A DNA stretch of 64,000 nt from Duganella sp. 1411. GTDB lineage: Bacteria > Pseudomonadota > Gammaproteobacteria > Burkholderiales > Burkholderiaceae_D. Positions 59,694-64,000 of the stretch are shown here, in pieces. The DNA is taken from positions 213,056 to 277,055 of the forward strand of contig NZ_JAFICD010000008.1 of NCBI RefSeq assembly GCF_017833525.1. The letters run 5' to 3'. The notes under the pieces were generated by a model that saw only the letters and a list, made by a program, of their open reading frames with translations, was not told where the DNA came from and did no database searches. The stretch's first letter is position 1. Each line of letters opens with the position of its first letter. Both the position numbers and the translations under genes were made by a program.

Positions 59694-62600
59694 ATGGCCA
59701 AGCCAACAAATACGACCGCCACCATCACTGCAAAACCAGGCGGGGATTACTCCGTTACCGAAGACAGCGACGCGTTCGCGGCCGGTGCGCTATCAATCAT
59801 CGACCCGGATCCAGGGCAGGCCGCGTTCCAGAGCGTGTCAGTCAAGAATCTGACAGGCTTATATGGCATCTTCGGCTTCAATTCCAGCACAGGCGCGTGG
59901 ACCTATACGCTGGACAACACAAAGGCTGCGACGCAAGCGCTCAAAGGTGGCGCAACGGCGACCGACACCCTCACCGTCACATCGCTGGACGGCACGGCAA
60001 GTGCCCCGATTACGGTAGCGATTACGGGTACGAATGATATTGCGCGCATTAGTGGCACGGCCACCGGGGGCGTAACGGAGGCGGGCGGGACGAACAACCT
60101 CACAAAGGGGCAGGCAAATGCCACGGGCACCCTATTGGTCAGCGATGCCGACGCGGGCGAAGCCATATTCAAGGCTCCGGCGACCGGACTGACCGGCATG
60201 TATGGCACCTTCAGCTTCAATTCCACCAATGGCAAGTGGGCTTACACCTTGGACGACGCCAAAAGCGCCACTCAGGCGCTCACGTCATCTCAGACGGTGC
60301 ACGATACGCTAACAGTCTCCTCATTGGATGGGTCGGCGAGCCAGATCATCGATGTGACGGTTATTGGCGCCAATGACAGTGCCATCATTACCGGCACTGC
60401 GACCGGCAATGTCGGTGAGGCGGGCGGCGCCAACAATAGTGTCAGCGGCGCGCCATCGGCCACCGGGACATTGGCGGTCGCCGATCCGGATGCGGCGCAA
60501 TCCGCTTTCCGGCAAGTATTGGCGGCGAACCTCGACGGGACCTATGGCAAATTCAGCTTCGAGGCGTCGAGCGGCGCCTGGAGCTATGCGCTCGACAACA
60601 GCAAGGTCGGGACCGAAGCGCTAGCCGGAGGGCAGATCGTTCATGACACCCTGACGGTTACATCACTCGATGGCAGCGCGAACCAGGTCATCAACGTGAC
60701 CATTACCGGCGCCAACGATGCGCCCATTGCGCGCGACGATGCCGCCACAACCAGAGAAAGCACTTCGGTCACAATCAGCAACGTATTAGCCAATGACAGC
60801 GATCCCGACACATTGCTGACGCCAGCCAGCGTTTCCGGATATACCCAGGCGGCGCATGGAACGGTGAGCTACAACTATGACGGCAGCTTTATTTACACCC
60901 CGAGTACGGGGTTCAGCGGTGCCGACAATTTTAGCTATACAATTTCGGATGGCCAACTCAGTTCGACCGCCACGGTAAGCATTACGGTCGATGCGGTGCA
61001 GAACCATGCGCCGGCTCTTACCTCCCCCGCTGCAACGCTGCAAGCGGGCATGGAAGACAATGCATATCTTATCAGCGCGATGGATCTGCTGGCGGGCTTC
61101 AGCGACATCGACGGCGACACCTTGAGCGTCTCCGCGCTAAGCGCCGACCACGGCAGCATCACTGACAATGGCGACGGCACGTACACCATCACCCCGGCTG
61201 CCAACTACAACGGCGCGGTCAGCCTGAGCTACAACGTGATCGACGGCCACGGCGGCAGCGTCGCGGCAAACCAGAGCTTCACGCTGGCAGCGGTCAACGA
61301 CGCGCCGGCTGGCGCGGCCTCGGCCAACCTGGCCGCAGGCACCGAAGACACCGCCTACGTCGTCAGCGGGGCCGCCCTGCTCGCAGGCTTCGGCGATGCC
61401 GACGGCGATACCTTGAGCGTCTCCGCGCTTGGCGCCGACCACGGCAGCATCACTGACAACGGTGATGGCACGTACACCATCACCCCGGCTGCCAACTACA
61501 ACGGCGCGGTCGGCCTCAGCTACAACGTAATCGACGGCCATGGCGGCAGCGTCGCGGCGACCCAGAGCTTCACGCTGGCGGCGGTCAACGACGCGCCGGT
61601 TGGCACGGCCACGGCCACCCTGGCAGCGGGCACCGAAGACACCGCCTATGTCGTCAGCGCGGCCGCCCTGCTAGCAGGCTTTGGCGACGTCGACGGCGAC
61701 ACCTTGAGCGTCTCCACGCTGGGCGCCGATCACGGCAACATCACTAACAACGGCGACGGCACGTACACCATAACCCCGGCTGCCAACTACAACGGCGCGG
61801 TCAACCTCAGCTACAGCGTCACTGACGGGCACGGTGGGACGGCGCCAGCGACCCAGAGCTTCACGCTGGCGGCGGTCAACGACGCGCCTGCCGGCGCGGC
61901 CTCGGCCACCCTGGCCGCAGGCACCGAGGACACCGCCTACGTCGTCAGCGCGGCCGCCCTGCTCGCAGGCTTTGGCGACGTCGATGGCGACACCTTGAAC
62001 GTCTCCGCGCTGGGCGCCGACCACGGCAGCGTGGTCAACAATGGAAACGGCACCTATACGATCACCCCGGATGCCAACTACAGCGGCGCGGTCGGCCTCA
62101 GCTACAACGTGATCGACGACCATGGCGGCAGCGTCGCGGCGACCCAGAGCTTCACACTGGCTGCGGTCAACGACGCGCCGGTTGGCACGGCCTCGGCCAG
62201 CCTGGCTACGGGCACCGAAGACACCGCCTACGTCGTCAGCGCGGCCGCCCTGCTCGCAGGCTTTGGCGACGTCGACGGTGACACCCTGGCCATATCCTCG
62301 CTGATCAGCGACCATGGCAGTGTCGTCAACAATGGAGACGGCACTTACACGATCACGCCGACCGCCAACTACAACGGCGCGGTCAACCTTAGCTACAGCG
62401 TCACTGACGGGCACGGCGGGACGGCGCCAGCGACCCAGAGCTTCACGCTGGCGGCGGTCAACGACGTGCCCGCCGGCGCGGCCAGGGCCACCCTGGCCGC
62501 AGGCACCGAAGACACCGCCTACGTCGTCAGCGCGGCCGCCCTGCTCGCAGGCTTTGGCGACGTCGATGGCGACACCTTGAACGTCTCCGCGCTGGGCGCC

Positions 62601-64000
62601 GACCACGGCAGCGTGGTCAACAATGGAAACGGCACCTATACGATCACCCCGGATGCCAACTACAACGGCGCGGTCAGCCTCAGCTACAACGTGATCGACG
62701 GCCACGGCGGCAGCGTCGCGACGACCCAGAGCTTCACGCTGGCGGCGGTCAACGACGCGCCGGTTGGCACGGCCACTGCCACCCTGGCAGCGGGCACCGA
62801 AGACACCGCCTATGTCGTCAGCGCGGCCGCCCTGCTAGCAGGCTTTGGCGACGTCGACGGTGACACCTTGAGCGTCTCCGCGCTAAGCGCCGATCACGGC
62901 AGCATCAATGACAACGGCGACGGCACCTACACGATCACCCCGGATGCCAACTACAACGGCGCGGTCAGCCTCAGCTACAACGTGATCGACGGCCACGGCG
63001 GCAGCGTCGCGGCGACCCAAAGCTTCACACTCGCGGCGGTCAACGACGCGCCGGTCGGCACCGCGACGGCTACCCTGGTCGCAGGTACCGAAGACACCGC
63101 CTACGTCATGAGCGCCGCAGCCTTGCTCACAGGCTTTGGCGACGTCGACGGTGACGCCCTGAACGTATCCCCGCTGACCAGCGACCACGGTAGCGTAGTC
63201 AACAATGGGAACGGCACCTACACAATCACGCCGACCGCCAATTACAACGGCACGGTCAACCTTAGCTATAGCGTCACCGACGGCCAAGGCGGCAGCGTCG
63301 CGGCAACCCAGAGCTTCACGCTGGCTGCGGTCAACGACGCGCCTGCCGGCGCGGCCTCGGCCAGCCTGGCCGCAGGCACCGAAGACACCGCCTACGTCGT
63401 TAGCGTGGCCGCCCTACTAGTAGGCTTTGGCGACGTCGATGGCGACACCTTGAGCGTCTCCGCGCTAAGCGCCGACCACGGCAGCATCACTAACAACGGC
63501 GACGGCACGTACACCATCACCCCGGCTGCCAACTACAACGGCGCGGTCAGCCTGAGCTACAGCGTCACCGACGGGTACGGCGGCAGCGTCGCGGCGACCC
63601 AGAGCTTCACGCTGGCGGCGGTCAACGACGCGCCGGTTGGCGCGGCCTCGGCCAGCCTGGCCGCTGGCACCGAAGACACCGCCTACGTCGTCAGCGCGGC
63701 CGCCCTGCTCACAGGCTTTGGCGACGTCGACGGTGACGCCCTGAACGTATCCTCGCTGACCAGCGACCACGGTAGCGTGGTCAACAATGGGAACGGCACC
63801 TACACGATCACGCCGACCGCCAATTACAACGGCACGGTCAACCTTAGCTATAGCGTCACCGACGGCCACGGCGGCAGCGTCGCGGCGACCCAGAGCTTCA
63901 CGCTAGCGGCGGTCAACGACGCGCCGGTTGGCACGGCCTCGGCCACCCTGGCCACGGGAGCAGAAGACACCGCCTACGTCGTCAGCGCGGCCGCCCTGCT
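59694..64000 (+). CDS. Giant VCBS/cadherin-like repeat adhesin, 3' end beyond the window
   Basis: ATG at 59694 after AAGGA; the frame is open to the window edge (over 1435 codons). Residues about 1-345 hold three VCBS domains with the pattern GTYGKFSFEASSGAWSYALD and LTVTSLDGSA. A cadherin-like/Big_9-like domain follows (about 345-435: NDAPIARDD; NVLANDSDPD; SFIYTPSTGFSGADNFSYT). From about residue 437 come at least ten repeats of about 97 residues (NDAP..AAGTEDTAYVV..FGDVDGDTL..DHGSI..NGDGTYTITP..NYNGAV). The usual C-terminal RTX/type I secretion signal would lie outside. A secreted adhesin or biofilm protein is the likely role. Confidence 0.93.
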   Translation, partial: MAKPTNTTATITAKPGGDYSVTEDSDAFAAGALSIIDPDPGQAAFQSVSVKNLTGLYGIFGFNSSTGAWTYTLDNTKAATQALKGGATATDTLTVTSLDGTASAPITVAITGTNDIARISGTATGGVTEAGGTNNLTKGQANATGTLLVSDADAGEAIFKAPATGLTGMYGTFSFNSTNGKWAYTLDDAKSATQALTSSQTVHDTLTVSSLDGSASQIIDVTVIGANDSAIITGTATGNVGEAGGANNSVSGAPSATGTLAVADPDAAQSAFRQVLAANLDGTYGKFSFEASSGAWSYALDNSKVGTEALAGGQIVHDTLTVTSLDGSANQVINVTITGANDAPIARDDAATTRESTSVTISNVLANDSDPDTLLTPASVSGYTQAAHGTVSYNYDGSFIYTPSTGFSGADNFSYTISDGQLSSTATVSITVDAVQNHAPALTSPAATLQAGMEDNAYLISAMDLLAGFSDIDGDTLSVSALSADHGSITDNGDGTYTITPAANYNGAVSLSYNVIDGHGGSVAANQSFTLAAVNDAPAGAASANLAAGTEDTAYVVSGAALLAGFGDADGDTLSVSALGADHGSITDNGDGTYTITPAANYNGAVGLSYNVIDGHGGSVAATQSFTLAAVNDAPVGTATATLAAGTEDTAYVVSAAALLAGFGDVDGDTLSVSTLGADHGNITNNGDGTYTITPAANYNGAVNLSYSVTDGHGGTAPATQSFTLAAVNDAPAGAASATLAAGTEDTAYVVSAAALLAGFGDVDGDTLNVSALGADHGSVVNNGNGTYTITPDANYSGAVGLSYNVIDDHGGSVAATQSFTLAAVNDAPVGTASASLATGTEDTAYVVSAAALLAGFGDVDGDTLAISSLISDHGSVVNNGDGTYTITPTANYNGAVNLSYSVTDGHGGTAPATQSFTLAAVNDVPAGAARATLAAGTEDTAYVVSAAALLAGFGDVDGDTLNVSALGADHGSVVNNGNGTYTITPDANYNGAVSLSYNVIDGHGGSVATTQSFTLAAVNDAPVGTATATLAAGTEDTAYVVSAAALLAGFGDVDGDTLSVSALSADHGSINDNGDGTYTITPDANYNGAVSLSYNVIDGHGGSVAATQSFTLAAVNDAPVGTATATLVAGTEDTAYVMSAAALLTGFGDVDGDALNVSPLTSDHGSVVNNGNGTYTITPTANYNGTVNLSYSVTDGQGGSVAATQSFTLAAVNDAPAGAASASLAAGTEDTAYVVSVAALLVGFGDVDGDTLSVSALSADHGSITNNGDGTYTITPAANYNGAVSLSYSVTDGYGGSVAATQSFTLAAVNDAPVGAASASLAAGTEDTAYVVSAAALLTGFGDVDGDALNVSSLTSDHGSVVNNGNGTYTITPTANYNGTVNLSYSVTDGHGGSVAATQSFTLAAVNDAPVGTASATLATGAEDTAYVVSAAAL
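61002..64000 (+). repeat. Tandem array of ten full ~291-bp repeats plus a partial
   Basis: The junction GTCAACGACGCGCC recurs at 61293, 61584, 61875, 62166, 62457, 62748, 63039, 63330, 63621 and 63912, always 291 bp apart. The first unit (61002) is one codon longer. Units fall into at least two subtypes, and some pairs two units apart are nearly identical (62457/61875; 63621/63039). Confidence 0.93.

Noticed and set aside
61137..63869. Several minus-strand open frames with Val/Ala/Asp-rich repeats, up to 344 codons
   Set aside because: They are antisense readings of the adhesin repeats; same 291-bp period, no ribosome-binding site, and the plus strand encodes clear VCBS/cadherin motifs.
61002..64000. 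CRISPR or satellite DNA
   Set aside because: Units encode an in-frame protein repeat with no spacers.

Overview
The window is about 64 kb of GC-rich chromosome from a betaproteobacterium, most likely an Oxalobacteraceae of the Massilia/Duganella/Telluria type. I infer this from the rplU-rpmA-obgE-proB block, the glnA-ntrB-ntrC nitrogen locus, PHB metabolism genes (phaZ and a PHA-system protein), several large TonB-dependent receptors and the overall protein flavour. No rRNA, CRISPR array or complete insertion sequence was seen. One intact tRNA-Pro(CGG) is present.

Layout. 1-11 kb: end of an Asp/Asn beta-hydroxylase, two large TonB-dependent receptors that share an N-terminal motif, a COG2509 flavoprotein and a GAF-type sensor kinase. 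11-17.5 kb: CorA, then glnA, a DUF4124 protein, ntrB and ntrC. glnA has a readable sigma-54 promoter with three NtrC-type sites upstream. 17.5-30 kb: rhodanese, TAXI-type binding protein, a divergent class A PBP, a tightly packed five-gene minus-strand run (beta-propeller, polysaccharide deacetylase, sterol-desaturase-like, EI24, MoCF-domain protein), FKBP, an orphan anti-sigma-like protein, HU and ACBP. 30-37.4 kb: PHA-system protein, fdxA with a ferredoxin-NADP reductase, PHB depolymerase, then MarR-ClC-RnfB-like-Nth. 37.4-45 kb: an MBOAT/AlgX-like O-acetylation pair, proB, obgE, rpmA, rplU, a polyprenyl diphosphate synthase and arsC. 45-49.9 kb: a third TonB receptor, divergent from a HbpS/UPF0303 protein and an AAHS-type MFS transporter, ending at tRNA-Pro.

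The accessory part starts at tRNA-Pro. A beta-propeller lipoprotein lies between the intact tRNA (49838-49914) and a decayed copy of the same tRNA (52316-52390), which is followed by a strong terminator. Next comes a compact type VI secretion cargo module: DUF2169 protein, PAAR-like DUF4150 protein, a predicted Tox-SHH nuclease effector, and an unrecognised small protein that is the likely immunity factor. Two paralogous alkaline phosphatases follow, with a good Pho box and -10. The window ends inside a giant VCBS/cadherin-like repeat adhesin with ten full ~97-residue repeats that are nearly identical at DNA level.

Three families of dispersed palindromic repeats sit at gene ends: four copies of a GGGTCGTACCC hairpin, two long inverted repeats with a 31-nt common arm, and two REP-type inverted pairs. 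Candidate new systems are the secreted nuclease/immunity pair with its tRNA-associated context, and the uncharacterised repeat families.
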